Positions 14,701-26,774 are shown, counted from the first letter of the stretch. The stretch: DNA of 64,000 nucleotides from Mytilus edulis (GCF_963676685.1 NC_092347.1:86554592-86618591); one strand, 5' to 3'. Notes: a model not told the origin generated them from the letters alone. A program made the numbers and translations.

Positions 14701-15767
14701 ATGACAAAATCGCAATAATAAATGCACACAATAATTTCTGAATTTACAGTATTTTACATGTGACCCCCCCCCCCCCCTTTTTTTTTAACAAAAGACCTCA
14801 TAACTCAAAAATAAAAAAGTATACAGATCTTTAGATTAATATAACTAAGAAGTGTGTAAAGTTTTAAGCAATAATTATCAATCATTAATGAGATAACATG
14901 TTTACATCTGATCATCAAGGGATATTTTTACTTAGGACCAACTCCCAGAGGGACAGATGGAGAGATGAACAAACAGTATAACTGCTATATGCTTCAGATC
15001 AAATATTGAAGGATGACAGACAACACATTGGTGACATTAGTCATCAACTTTGGGAAAACTTTATGCTATTTCATATTGGTTCCATCCTTGTAGATATAGA
15101 AGTCACATGATTGTTTGGTCAGCGATTCCAGTGCTCCATTTACAGCAGCCAGAGGAACTGTGCATATATAAACACATTTGATAACCAATCAGCTGTAGCA
15201 GTTGAGCTAATGAAGTACTTTTTTAGCATCATTCCGTAGACACCCTGCCTTGTAATGTAAACCTTGGGTGCTAAGTGAGATGTGGGATTGGCTTAATTGT
15301 TTTAAGCGTGACACATGAAAGTAAAATAATTTAATGTAAAAACCGGATACAAAGTCAGATGAGACACGTGAAATAACATGCGCTATTGTGGCAACGAAAA
15401 GCCGGATACAGGATTCTCATGACTAAACAATAAGCAAGATCCAGGATCAGACCCCCAAAAATTATCAGACCCACGCTACAGAGGTCCTGGGTTCGATTTA
15501 TGTTTGAGACAATGAATTTAATAATGACATTCATGATCCCAGTTACAGTTGGTTGGTCATTTCAATAACGTCTTGTGGCAACAAATGATTGGAAAAATGT
15601 GTTTACATATGATATGAAAGTAATGGGTAAACACTTATTTTGAAGGGCGATGTAGACATACCCATACTACCAGGTCGCAGAAGTGGATGTTCTTCAGCTT
15701 GGGACACATTTTCTTTGCCTAGCTCTGGTTGTGTAGAGTCAGCCTCTGCATCCATAGGTTCATCCAT
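2743..15767 (-). CDS. CACUL1: CACUL1 (CDK2-associated cullin-domain protein 1), 8 exons
   Basis: Coding exons in transcript order are 15662-15767, 13332-13458, 12422-12530, 11419-11517, 10357-10459, 9859-9948, 7909-8050 and 2743-2794. They sum to 828 nt (275 aa plus TGA); every junction has GT/AG and a matching phase. The protein aligns by eye with vertebrate CACUL1 along its length: the YWPKLEEAINHLL block and CVYKCVCKQFSERLYSDL block, then ALAGIVPIFNYM, NTPFIIP, ELFSRFIPNVLP, and a basic C-terminus with RKRYREEEGPVK. The family carries a cullin N-terminal-type helical repeat; the vertebrate protein binds CDK2 and promotes its activation. The N-terminus is much shorter than the long low-complexity vertebrate one (about 369 aa). 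The start is the ATG at 15767-15765; the upstream TTG in frame is not an animal start. The last intron (2795-7908) is packed with repeats. A possible minus-strand AATAAA lies at 1488-1493. Confidence 0.93.
2880..2990 (+). repeat. Dispersed repeat ('gagcttttgatt' family), copy 1
   Basis: The block 'tttgagcttttgatt..gccatttgattagggactta..tatttttgtgatttt' recurs at 51060-51150 and, more diverged, at 60587-60690 in this window. Non-coding. Confidence 0.6.
3207..3435. repeat. Dispersed repeat ('gagggacgaaagata' family), copy 1
   Basis: About 229 bp from gagggacgaaagata to cacccgtcgtgttgc; a near-identical copy lies at 51590-51811. Diverged partial copies lie at 41795-41940, 48594-48737 and 56230-56300. 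Antisense ORFs across it are artefacts of the repeat. Confidence 0.75.
3675..4131. repeat. Two tandem copies of the 'gctccgcagggcgta' repeat
   Basis: Copy 1 is 3675-3900 and copy 2 is 3901-4131; they are almost identical over the whole unit (ccagatgctccgcagggcgt to tattaatcctctcaaaa). A reverse-complement partial copy lies at 23040-23205. Confidence 0.8.
4133..4440. mobile_element. Inverted-repeat element with GACGGACG microsatellite
   Basis: Short terminal inverted repeat AATGCCCCAC (4157) and GTGGGGCAT (4427). Near the right end is a GACGGACGAACG-type simple repeat (about 4338-4390). Non-coding. Insertion is directly abutted by the neighbouring repeats. Confidence 0.55.
4439..7800. repeat. 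Large tandem duplication (about 1.75 + 1.61 kb)
   Basis: Unit 1 (4439-6188) and unit 2 (6188-7800) begin with tgtttgaagaaattttcttt and end with gcggtcgtataaaaatgtt; they match almost throughout. Each contains a block of about 126-bp subrepeats (three copies in unit 1 from 4950; two in unit 2 from 6702), which explains most of the length difference. Each also contains about four copies of a roughly 170-bp subrepeat (ttatttgggccctttttggc ... gtgcgaaaaccaagaa). A GAC/GCC microsatellite lies near each end (6097-6133, 7716-7745). ORFs that cross it, including 4953-5381 and 6705-7007, follow the repeat period and are not genes. The whole block lies in the last CACUL1 intron. Confidence 0.85.
11805..12360. 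mobile_element. Possible inverted-repeat element in CACUL1 intron 3
   Basis: tattttcccacactgattct with catgcatta (about 11809-11838) is mirrored by taatacatgagaatgagtgt and ggggaaaata (about 12331-12360). The imperfect ends are about 30 bp. The interior is AT-rich and contains a 'atgccccctccgc..ggcataaaa' fragment at 12262-12297. Boundaries are uncertain. Confidence 0.4.
14652..14751. mobile_element. Short MITE (ACTGTAAATTCAGAAATTATTG ends)
   Basis: ctgtaaattcagaaattatt at the left end and aataatttctgaatttacag at the right end form nearly perfect inverted repeats around about 55 bp. It is followed by a poly-C/poly-T run (14763-14788). It lies in CACUL1 intron 1. Confidence 0.7.
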
Positions 15768-16074
15768 CGTTAAAACTTGTGGCAAGATTTTCGTTTACTT
15801 TGCTTTTATTTTTCCCCGGAAGTCATTAAACTAATTGAAGAAAAATGTCGGTTGCGGAAAAGATCCTTTGGTCTTCCTAAATTTCAAACTTCGTATCCGT
15901 GAAGATTTTTCCTTAGACCATTTTTTAATCAATGCTTTATAAAAATACAACATAAACTTGAATTCAATTGTTTGATGAAATATTGTACATTTTCATACGT
16001 CAAATATTCGCCAAATATGAAATATGTGTTAAAAAAAGTAGCTTGATCGGAACCAACGGACTCAAAATAGAACT
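15768..16074. promoter_or_regulatory. Putative bidirectional promoter between CACUL1 and THOC3
   Basis: Only 307 bp separate the start codons of the divergent CACUL1 and THOC3 genes, so both 5' UTRs and core promoters must share this stretch or lie inside it. No good TATA box is placed for either gene. A perfect ETS/GABP-type core, CCGGAAGT, lies at 15816-15823; such sites are common in vertebrate TATA-less bidirectional promoters. A short upstream ORF on the plus strand, ATG at 15845 to TAA at 15878-15880 (11 codons), could sit in the THOC3 leader. Transcription start sites cannot be seen from sequence alone. Confidence 0.6.
15845..15880 (+). other. Possible upstream ORF in THOC3 leader
   Basis: ATG at 15845 opens an 11-codon frame ended by TAA at 15878-15880, 195 bp ahead of the THOC3 ATG. 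It has purines before the ATG (gaaaaATG). It matters only if the THOC3 transcript starts upstream of 15845, which is unknown. Confidence 0.3.
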
Positions 16075-19000
16075 ATGGCTTCCTTCCATGAAACCACGAG
16101 AAAATATTTTAACAGTAACAACAGAATCAGAGAGCTTCAGGCACATTCAGCAAAAGTTCATTCTGTTGCATGGAATAGTGATGGGAAAAGACTTGCCTCT
16201 GGGTCATATGACAAAACTGTCAATGTATTTGTTTTGGATAGAGAACGGATGGTTGGTTTGCTCTTGAAACAAATTAGAACACACATTGAACGATCACAAA
16301 CACACATTGAACGATCACAAACACTGAGTAGACATTATTTTTAGACCCCAAATTATCACTGAAATACCAGGGAATAAAAATGAATGAAACCCAAGATTCC
16401 TGGCAAATTAATCCATCACCTTTTCTACTTGTCAGTTTTACAATTGTGCACCATTTCTCAACAATTTGATCAAGGATTTGTATAGTTATACTATACATGC
16501 TATACTTACTGTCGCACAAATAAGCTCGATCAATAAGTACAGAGAATAAATATTTTATACAAAAATATATACTTTATAATAAAAACTTTAACCCATAATG
16601 TTGAATTGAATAAGTTCACCAGCACACTTGAAGACCTGATATTTAATTAAATTACAATCTAATTTTGACACTTGTCATAAATCACCAATCAAGCCAATAA
16701 ACATGTCATTAAAGTTTTCACACCTGAGATACATTATCAAATTCATTTAATTGAATTACCTCATATAATCAGTTGGCAATTAGAATCCAATCAAAGAAGA
16801 AATTTGATAAAGTTCAAGATTACAGTGAATTGAATGAATGAATGAATACTTTATTGCAAAATTGAATTCCTTTACTTTTTTGTAAATGTCTTCACATAAT
16901 CTTTGTATTGAAACTATTGTTTGTACTAAGGGAGCTACCATTTGATTTTTATGGGGGGGGGGGGGGGGAGGGTGCTAGGATGAAAATTTTTGTCCTGCAT
17001 TTTTTTTAGCTGTAATCTCTGTCCTGCCTTTTTATTTTTCACGCTGTTCAGTCCTGCTGTTTTGTTTTTTTTAGTTTATCCTGACTTTTTATTACCTAAA
17101 TTGTAGTCCTGACTTTTTTTTTTGCAAGTGTCTCATCCTGACTATTTTTTTTACTCAAAATTCCTGTCCTGCCTATTTTTTTCAAATTTCATCCTAGCCC
17201 CCCCCTATAAAAATCACATGGTAGCTCCCTAATAGAAATGAAAGAAATTGTATTTTTTGTGATTTAGGAGTAATGGAGGGTGTGTATTATGCCATATGTA
17301 TACACTGTACATGTACTTGTTTATACTGATGAGCCGTAAGGCTCAAAGTTAATAAAGAATTGGAAAATTTGAATATTAAGAATACAAAACTGGCTCTCAT
17401 TTTGTAGATAAAACTAGATAGCTGACATGAATTAAATTAAAGTGAGACCACCAATATCCCGGTATTAACTTGAATCATTTGAAAAAACAACAACATTGTA
17501 TTGCATTATGACCTTTTAATAACATTGAAGGAGTAACAATTATTTGAGTTACCCTTGGAACCTCAGTCTCCAAAAACACCCAAAACACCAGACAAGTTGA
17601 AAACACCAGACAAGTTAAAAACACCTTCAAAACAGAAGGCTTTATACATGTAACTCTGAAATCTACTTACAGATTGAGGTTTGCTGATAATGGTGACTGT
17701 GACAGGCAAGATCATTAGATACTTCTTACTGACCGCTCACCTTCAGTAAAGAAAACAAAACTTAACAAGATTTCTTGGTTTAAATTAATGATAAAAAAAA
17801 GAGAAAAAAAGAGATACTAAACACTTGTGTAGATCATTTTAATATATTTCATACATCGGGTAATGTGAATTCCGTCTGGTCAACTTTTTTTTTTGAAGAA
17901 ATACATTTTACAATAAAGTTTATATTTTCGTATCATATATTACCAGAAATCAACGTTGATTGGTCGAAATATTTCAAGATGTCAGACTTGCTGATAATGA
18001 AACTACAAATGTAGATTGTATTGTATGTTGAAAAAGGTGGACTATCTGGACTCCGAAAGATCGTTGATCATAGAAAGGCACACAAAAATGTAGAAAACAG
18101 TTTATCTATACATGCTATAAGTGTATACAGACATGGCTGTCTGACAAGTACAGAATAAGCAAAAAATGAGCGTAAACAAATTGTCCGCGATCTCCTGTTA
18201 TGAATGGGCACTGCTTTCTGTCTATATTGCAAAAAGAATTAATAAAAAAAATAGAAAATAGCAAAATTAATAAAAAGCAAATGTAAATTAGTAAATATAT
18301 GCATTATACATGTACATGTTATAGGAACAGAAGAATTGGGTCTAACACTTCCCTGCATCTTGTTTATCAGATCTTGAATGACATGTGAAATATACAATGA
18401 AATTATTGGTAATTTACGGATTATGTGAATTAAAAGACTGTTAGACATGAATTACACTTCAATCTTTTAAATCTGTCTGGCAAATTACAAACAAATGAAA
18501 AGTATGTAAAAACATTTATTAGGCATATGATAGATCAGCATCTCAAATAAACATCTGTGCTATGAGCCCATGACACGCCCGTTGCATTTTCAATCATGTC
18601 AATAAAGTTCAATAACTTCTCAATGCTACATGTATATCAGAAATTTATAAGAAAACTAAAGGGAGGTTATCTTAATAGATATAAATCAGTCAGTTTAAGC
18701 TAAATAAAAACTGCTCTAATCACTTTAATGATATATATGTAGGACTCTAATGTGCGATAGGGACGCTAAAGTACGATGGTCATGCTAAAGTGGGATGGTC
18801 TACGCTTAAGTCCAATGCCTCCATAAGCTAAAGTGCGATGGTTCGCGAAAGTATAGACATCCGAAACGTAGTTGAATTATGACGTTAACAGTCGCTTATA
18901 CAAACCAAAAATTAACATGCCGGAAGATGAAATAAATAATGGAAGCGAACAGTTCAAATTAAAATGTTTACGTTTACGTTGAAATATTGTCGATTTTATT

Positions 19001-22000
19001 GACGAGTATAAACGTCGGTAAAATAAAGGTACACATTTTCAAGCATAAATCATAAATTGTCCATAAGACATCAGTGTGTACATTGTAGTAAAATATAACA
19101 TTTACTTGCTAAGAAAGAGGTGAAAGCTCGAACAACAACCCCTTTCTTTCGCATTTAAATTAAATGTCAAAAATTCATTTAAGGGAAATATAATAGTATT
19201 TTGTGACACCTAAATAACCTTTTTAGCAAGTATTACTAGGTTTAAGTCTTCTAAATTTAGAAACAGTCACAAGACTACGGGTAAAGTAAAAGTCTATCCC
19301 ATTATATGTTATATCATAGCAAACTAGAATTTGCAAAATTAAAAGACTTGATTTTAACATTATAGTGGCCTTGAGTCTTTCTCTTTTGTTCCATCACAAT
19401 TTAGCGAGCAATACCATTGCACTTTAGCAAACAAACAACCGTCGTACTTTAGCGTGAGACACCATTGTACTTTAGCGTAGACCATCGCACTTTAGCGTGA
19501 CCATCGCACTTTAGAGTCCTACATATATACATATTTATTGCCCAAAAACTTGAAAATCACCCCTTTTTTATAAAATTTTCATGATTTTTATACGACCGCA
19601 AAAATTTTTGGTATCACGTCGTTGTCATTGTCATCAGCGTCGTCCTAAGACGGATGGTTTCCGAATAATAACTTTAGTATAAGTAAATTGAAATCATTAA
19701 AATTTTAATAGAATGTTTATAACCACAAAAGGCAGCTTGGGATTGATTTTGGGGGTTATGGTCCCTAAGGTTAAGGAATTAGGGGCCCAAAACAAGCATT
19801 TATCTGGTGTCAGGACAATAAGTTGTGTATAAGTATTTCAATTGTTCTGAAATTGTACCACAATGTTTAATACCATAAGTAGATGCCTCAAGGTTGGTAC
19901 AGTACTACCTGTGACTTTATCTTATTAATGGTGGCCATAAAAAATATGTTCACCATGGTGGCCCTATATGTCCATCGTCATACCCCCTGTTGCTTTTTTA
20001 ATACACAAGGTATTACTCAAAAACTAGTCAAGGATAAAGGGAAATCTTGAATGCATTGAAGTGTTAAAATTATATAACTTACAGGTCAGGTGTCTCAGGT
20101 AAAATATACATGTATATGTTTGTCAAATTTAATAACTGTGATTATGACAAGAAATTCAAAAATAAAGTAAAATGAAACAATAAAACTACTTTTTGTAGTT
20201 GAACAAACAGCTTAATTAAAAAAAATAATTGTCTCCTGACTATTAGTTTTGATATTATACCTTTTAAATAATTTTTGATCAATTTAAGTTATTTTTTATA
20301 TTAAGTCTATTTTTTTGGTAGTGAAGAATAAATAAATCTCATTTTCAAATATACTGCAAACATTTACAATGCCTGCCTTTTTCTATTGACAAGGTGTTTC
20401 TCAAATTAATTTTCTAAAAAATCAAAATGGTTTATTATTGTAGATAGACTGATCTTAACATATGATTAAGATTGTCTTTAGGACTTGCGCTAAATAAAAT
20501 TAAGGCAATTCAATATTTCTTTATTGAATAAAATATTTATAAGTATTAGAAATATTCAGTACAGCAAAATTTGATAATATTTTTATTGTCATATGATTTT
20601 TTAAATATGATCCATGTTTTAGAGGTTAAGCATTTCTTTTACTTTTTGTTCTTGGGTTAGAGACATTATAATGAGAAGGTAAATAATTTTCAAATGGATT
20701 TATATCTCAAAGTTGTTTTGTTAATTTTACGGTCAAGGAATAGGTGTTCTTCATTGACCTACAAGAGGCAGTTTACACATTCTATCCTTTCTAGGAATTT
20801 TATATTGTCCACTATTTTCTATTTCTAAATTATGACCCAAAATTCTCTACCTTAATTGACACAATCAAGTTAACTTTAATACAGTTTTTATCATAAGTTA
20901 TTATTTTTAGATTTTTCTTTAAATTCATTTTTTATTAAGGACTTTAAAAGTCTTAATTCATTCAAGTCCCTGCAATTATTAACTTTATCTAAAAGGCCTA
21001 GGTTGATTGAAATATTCTTTGTAAATGTATACCAAGAATATGTATCATGCCAGTCCAGCACTATCGACAATATAATACACTGGAAAAAAAAATGATTTAA
21101 TTAATAGACCATTAAAGTGTCACTTTATTTTTTCTGGAGACAAATTTTGAAAGAAATTAACCAAACTGAAGATAACATATTTAATAAGTTTCAAGACAAT
21201 TTCTTTAAATAATTTCTTTTCATAAGATTCACTTGATTCAGATATATAAGAACATTTTTCATTATGATTAGCATTTTTAAAGAACAATTATCAAAATTTG
21301 ATGATAACTAGGTGGACATTTGGAAAATAAGTCTTTTCGGTGATTGTTTGTGCACAACTCTTGTTTTGAGATTTGAAGAAAATTTAGATAAACAAAATTA
21401 GTTTTTCCTAAACCATATAATGGTACTTTTAGTTTTCCTGAATAATATTAGATGTTATCAAAATCTATTGTAAACGGATTGATATTGATCATCTTATTTT
21501 GTTAAGAAACCAAATTGTTTAATTACTTTCATTTTTTTTATTTAAAATATCACTTGCATGATTATTAGTTATTATTAATAGTGATAAATCATTTAATAAT
21601 GTTAACAAACAATTGAATACAATGTACATCATGTACATTTATATAAACCTTTTACTTAAAAAACAATAATTAAAAGTCTGTTTATTTCAAATGCTATAGT
21701 CAATAACTTTGGCTTTGACTTTTGCCATTTCGACTCAAGATTCTTACTAAAAAGTAATTAAAAGAATAAGAAACAAAAAAGTAAGAAACAAAACAAACAA
21801 AAATGAAAAAAAAAACAGTTAAAAAATAAAAAATTTAAATAACATTAAAGACAAAAAATAATAATAAATTAACAGAGTAAAACAATACTTTATTCTACAT
21901 TTTCAAAAAAAGGTGAAATGTCAATTTTAAAAGAAACCCAAGTTACCTGTACAGGTAAATTTTAATGAAACATACCAGCTGAGAACTTCAACCCTGATTG

Positions 22001-25000
22001 ATTTTAACAGGTAACATCATTAGATATAAAAAATCTGCCCATGATTTATGACCCCCAATAAATGGCTAACATCTCAAGATTGAATACCCCAATAAATGTT
22101 CACCATTGGATGTTGACCATGCAAGAGGGTGGACATAACTAAGAGGAAGTCACAGGCTGTACTGTACATTGTATATATTTTAGGGTTTATGGGGCAAACA
22201 GTCTAGGAATAAAGGACCAAAAAGAGGCCAAAAACAAGCATTTTTGTAGTCAAGACAATAAATTGGACTTCTCTTTCTTTGTCCAGAATGGTTGTTTAAT
22301 CATCTTAAACCAATGATTTATTAATTCTTCAGCTTCTATCTGCCCTGAAATTTTCTGATGAATACAACAACCGGCTGTTGGGTTGCTGCCCCTGAATTGG
22401 TAATTTTTAAGGAAGTTTTGCGGTTTTTGGTTATTATCTTGAATACTATTTTATAAAAGATAGAGATAAACTGTAAACAGCAATAATGTTCAGCTAAGTA
22501 GGATCCACAAATAAGTCAACATGATCAAAATTGTCAGTTGACCCCTTAAGGAGTTATTGCCCTTTATAGTCATTTTTTAATAATTTTCATAAATTTTGTA
22601 AATTTTTGTAAATTTTAACAATATTTTCTTCTGTAACTAATGGGCCAAGTTCATTATAAATAGTGATAATTGTAAGAAGCAAGAATGTTCAGTAACGTAT
22701 GATCTACAAACATATCACCATTACCAAAACACAATTTTGTCATGAATCCATCTGTGTCCTTTGTTTAATATGCACATACTGATAGACCAAGGTGAGCGAC
22801 ACAAGCTCTTAAGAGCCTCTAGTTTGTTTTTATCTTGAATACTATTATAGATAGAGATAAACTGTAAACAGCAATAATGTTTAGCAAAGTAAGATCTACA
22901 AATAAGTCAACATGACCAAAATGGTCAGTTGACCCCTTTTAAAGGAGTTATTGCCCTTTATAGTCAATTTTAACAATTTTCATTAATTTTTGTTAATTTT
23001 TCTTCATTTTAAGCAAAAAAAAATTTAAGTTCATTAGACCACATTCATTCTATGTCAGAAACCTATGCTGTGTCAACTATTTAATCACAATCCAAATTCA
23101 GAGCTGTATCCATCTTGAATGTTGTGTTCATACTTGCCCCAACCGTTCAGGGTTCTACCTCTGCGATCGTATAAAGATGCGCCCTGCGGAGCATCTTGTT
23201 CAACTCGGAAGCGTAAAATCTAAAACTTACAAAAATCAAAAGGGAGCTTACAACAATAGAAATAAACATTTACTATTTATTATTAATATAAAGCATAATA
23301 CACAAGTTTATAATAGTACATGTTATTTTTTGTAGAGTAAAGATTTGACCTTCAGAGGTCATGGTGATAGTGTAGACCAACTTTGCTGGCACCCTAAGAA
23401 TCCAGATCAGCTAGTAACAGCCAGTGGAGATAAAACTGTCAGAATCTGGGATGCTAGAACAAACAAGGCTGTTGCCACAGTGAACACAAAAGGTATGACA
23501 TATATTATCAGAACATGAGAAATCATGTAGATGGGTTCTATACATATAAGCTGTTAAAAATTGTATATATGTAATGTACATGTAGCATAACGTAGAAGGA
23601 TTATTGTAAGTCAATAGATATTAGCTTTCAGGTTCTTAAACAATAAATGCTTGTAATCAAATAATAAAGTTGAAGTTGAAGTTTTAATTTCATAGCTAAA
23701 GTTTGCTTGATCAGATGGTTGACCATCAATTGATCATGAACACTTTATTTCCAAAAGTCCATCCAAATGATTGACATAATTCAAGTTCAGATTAAAAACT
23801 CATTCTCTGAAGTCATTGAAGAGCTTTATACCTATAGATAATTAGGCCACAATTAAAAATATTTTGGTTTGCCCAAACCCTACCCAAAGGTTGAGACATT
23901 TTTTTTTTTAAAGAGAAATTGAAGTATCGGGTGTATATTAGTCTTCATGCCTATCTGATTAAAAAAAACTTCTTCAAATCAGGACAATAAAAGAATTTGA
24001 GTAGGCAGCTTTTTTCTGGGTAGGTAGCGTTTGGGCAAACAAACCTATACTTTTTTATGGCCTTACTGTCTAGTCCATAGGATTTTGATGTACTTTTTTT
24101 CTCATTTTTATTTTACCATGTTTTAACATTGCAGGTGAAAACATTAATATTTGCTGGTCACCAGATGGCACTACAATAGCTGTTGGAAACAAAGAAGATC
24201 TGATAACATTTATAGATGTACGTAGTCACAGATCAAAAGCTGAAGAACAGTTTAAATTTGAAATCAATGAAATCTCATGGAACAATGATGGAGACCTATT
24301 TTTCTTAACGAGTGGTCAAGGAAACATTCATATAATGAGGTAATAAAGTGTGTATTTTTAACTCAAGCTTTGCTGGTAATCATCTTTATATAGTTGTGGT
24401 ATGATGTATGATGATAAGATATTGCTCCATGGCAGTCTCTCTTAGCTTGGGGGGTCATTAGGGGAGGGTTTAGTTATGATCCCAAATCTGTTTTTTGGTT
24501 GTTTTGAGAATCCTGTTTCCAGCTTGTAGTTTCAATTGTTCTGCAAGACTTATTTTCCTGTTATTATTCATTATAATTTGACTTTCATGTGTCACTTTTA
24601 AAGAAAAATCAGATAATTTTGCATCACGCTTAGGCCCCAATGAGACCCACTTAGGTTTCATCCATTAACGTACATTTACTTGGGAGTTATTATAATTTTT
24701 ACATTTATTATGTCATTGTTACCATGTTAACTTATTGCTTAAAATAAAAAACTATTCATTCCAAAAAAATATGTACACTTATTGCTTGTTATTGGTAAAC
24801 AATGGACAGAACTTGAGAAACAATTGTTTCTTTGAATCAGGAAAAGCTGCATACAAATTAGCCATGAATTTTCATATGAAACTTTATATTTTTTATTACA
24901 AAACCTATGTCGTTTGCATGTATTTATTATTAAAAGCATTGCAAAGCATTTCTGAATTGAGTGAATTGACAGAAATTATTTATTTAACTTCAGTTATCCA

Positions 25001-26554
25001 GAACTAAAGATGCAGCACCTACTACATGGCCACCCAGCAAACTGTATCTGTATAGAGTTTGATCCTATGGGTAAATACTTCGCCACAGGAAGTGCCGATG
25101 CTCTGTGTAGTCTCTGGGATGTGGGAGAACTCGTCTGTGTTAGAACTTTTGCCAGGTAAATATTGGTATTTATTTTTTTTAGAGATTAATCAATGTGTTA
25201 TATTTGTATTTATTATTATTTGTTTTTGAATTTCAATGAATTATTCAATTGAAGTAGAATATATATGAAAATACATTAAATTTTATTTTAATTGAACAGT
25301 TAGGCAGATAACTTGTTTTCTATCTAATTCTTAGCTAATTTTATCTCTGTTTAATTGATCTGTCTAAAATTTTATTATCCTCTTATATCTATTATGATAG
25401 ATATATTATTAAAAATTTCTATTTTAATCTATCAGTATTGAATTGTATACAAACATGTCTTGATGCAAAGGGACATAACTTATGCATGACCCCATTATTT
25501 GAAAAGAACTATTATTTTTGAAATTGCAGAAAAAGTGTTTAAGATCTTTGTATATTGATCAAAATTCTATGAAAAAGCCCAGAATCAACCACTTTATTAT
25601 TTGAAGTCTGCTATTAATACAAATCTCAATGATTAAATTTTTTTGAATGTTTAAAATTATCAGCAAGTTTCATGAAATTTATGATAAGAAAAATGGTACA
25701 TTGTAAATTATATATGTACACTGTCTTATATACAGCAATGCATTACTGTATACACTTAGAATATATATATGATTGTCTAGAATGATTGTAGGTTAGAATG
25801 GCCAGTGAGAACATTGAGTTTTAGCCATGATGGTAAAATGTTAGCCTCAGCCTCAGAGGACCTTGTGATTGATATTTCTGATGTAGAAACCGGTAGGCAG
25901 AGGTCTTAAAACAATAAATAAAGCATGATTTATAGACACATCTCTTTAATTTCTATTTGGATTTCATTTGAACATATTTTTAAATCCAGATTTGTAATTT
26001 TTAACAAAATACATGATAGACAGGCAAGGGGAGACAATTTTGCATGTATATTCTTGCAATTACAATAAAAATGCTATGTTTTTCACGAAGTAGAAGAGCA
26101 AAATACCTGCAACATCCTTTCCCGCCTTCTCAATAAATGTAGAGCAATTTAGTTATTTAGATTTTTATGTTACAAAATGATGTGTATAGCCAAACAAAGT
26201 TGTATAAGTTATAACTACTAATTATATTAAGTTGTGCAAGTTCAACTAAACTATAAACAAAGGAAGATAACTCCAATTTTAATTAAGTTCACTTAGCTGA
26301 ATGAAAACAATCATTGCAATTTAGTGATCGAAAAAAGTTTGATTTTAATTAACAAATTGTAAATGCACATAACACTATTTATTTTAGGTGAAAAGGTAAC
26401 AGAAGTGACGTGTGAGACACCTACCTTTACTGTAGCATGGCATCCTAAGAGATATTTATTGGCCTATGCTTGTGACGACAAGTACGAGAGAGATCAACGA
26501 GACAGAGACAGGGATGTGGGTACTGTTAGAGTATTTGGTTTCCCAAGTGACTGA
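16075..26554 (+). CDS. THOC3: THO complex subunit 3 (THOC3/TEX1), 6 exons
   Basis: Coding exons are 16075-16251, 23336-23492, 24135-24339, 24994-25155, 25792-25892 and 26388-26554, summing to 969 nt (322 aa plus TGA) with consistent phases. The protein is a seven-bladed WD40 beta-propeller and matches vertebrate THOC3 closely: LQAHSAKVHSVAW, LASGSYDKTVNVF, RGHGDSVDQLCWHP, ASGDKTVRIWDARTNK, GENINICWSPDGTTIAVGNK, RSKAEEQFKFE, FDPMGKYFATGSADAL, LEWPVRTLSFSHDGKMLASA, TPTFTVAWHPKR. THOC3 is a core subunit of THO, part of TREX, which couples transcription with splicing and nuclear mRNA export. The first donor (ATG|GTTGGT) is weak but is the only one that keeps the frame. The N-terminus is shorter than the human one (351 aa). 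The head-to-head neighbour is CACUL1. Confidence 0.95.
16283..16325 (+). repeat. Two-copy 21-bp tandem repeat after THOC3 exon 1
   Basis: cacattgaacgatcacaaac occurs twice in direct succession, starting about 30 bp inside THOC3 intron 1. Confidence 0.7.
16929..17231. mobile_element. MITE with poly-G termini
   Basis: Left end AGGGAGCTACCATTTGATTT followed by a G run and gctaggatgaaa. The right end mirrors it: tttcatcctagcccccccct, ataaaaatcacatggtagct, ccct. The arms are about 45 bp. The interior has repeated 'gtcctgcctttttt' motifs. It lies in THOC3 intron 1. Confidence 0.75.
18732..19528. mobile_element. Fold-back element with subterminal repeats
   Basis: Terminal inverted repeats atatatgtaggactcta (left) and agagtcctacatatat (right). 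Inside each end lies a short array of 'gctaaagtgcgatggt'-type units: left 18757-18845, right, in opposite orientation, about 19400-19515. The interior of about 550 bp is AT-rich and has no long ORF. The structure is that of a non-autonomous DNA transposon, in THOC3 intron 1. Confidence 0.75.
19590..19830 (-). repeat. Diverged single copy of the 'gcggtcgtataaaa' repeat
   Basis: Begins atacgaccgcaaaaattttt and continues in reverse-complement order with the ends of the tandem units at 6188 and 7800: the cgtcgtc tract, ataactttagt, ccacaaaagg, gattttggg, gaattaggggccc. Confidence 0.65.
19831..22260. other. AT-rich interior of THOC3 intron 1
   Basis: No ORF with domain features, no RNA gene and no clear inverted repeat recognised. 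It contains long A/T tracts and scattered fragments such as 'ttcaccat..ggtggcc'. Confidence 0.4.
22330..22822 (+). repeat. 5'-truncated copy of the 'ggccaagtgagc' repeat
   Basis: From ctgccctgaaattttctgat to the 3' hairpin gctcttaagagc followed by ctctagttt; matches the 3' part of 27835-29113. Part of the internal unit is repeated again at 22830-23010. Confidence 0.7.
23040..23205 (-). repeat. Reverse copy of the 'gctccgcagggcgta' repeat
   Basis: tctatgtcagaaacctatgc through gttcagggttctacctctgc to cgccctgcggagcatctt is the reverse complement of the unit at 3675-3860. It lies about 130 bp before THOC3 exon 2. Confidence 0.75.
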
Positions 26555-26768
26555 AAGATTTATTATAGTTATACTGGAAGTAATTAAGTACTTTGTACAG
26601 GCAGTTCAAGGATGAACTGGTCTGGTGATCAAAGAGACAGATATCATTGTGTCTATCTCATGTACAATGTAAGATCTTGACCAGTGGTAGAAACAATGTT
26701 CTGCAGGATCTTTTTACATCATTGTTGTAATATTTGTTGAATATGGCAGCTTGTTATCAAATGAACAG

Positions 26769-26774
26769 AATAAA
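26769..26774 (+). terminator. THOC3 polyadenylation signal
   Basis: A canonical AATAAA lies 215 bp past the THOC3 stop, in AT-rich DNA with T-rich sequence about 20 bp downstream. It is the first canonical hexamer I see after the stop. Confidence 0.65.

Noticed and set aside
15465-15505. tRNA B-box-like motif 'gggttcgattt'
   Set aside because: No A box at the right distance and no cloverleaf pairing found on either strand.
15603-15661. Continuation of the CACUL1 first-exon ORF past 15662
   Set aside because: The reading frame runs into intron 1; the donor ATGG|GTATGT at 15661-15656 joins in phase with exon 13332-13458, which carries the conserved sequence.
16252-16344. ORF extension of THOC3 exon 1 into a 21-bp tandem repeat
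   Set aside because: Homology to THOC3 stops at 16251 and resumes in exon 23336; the extension is intronic.
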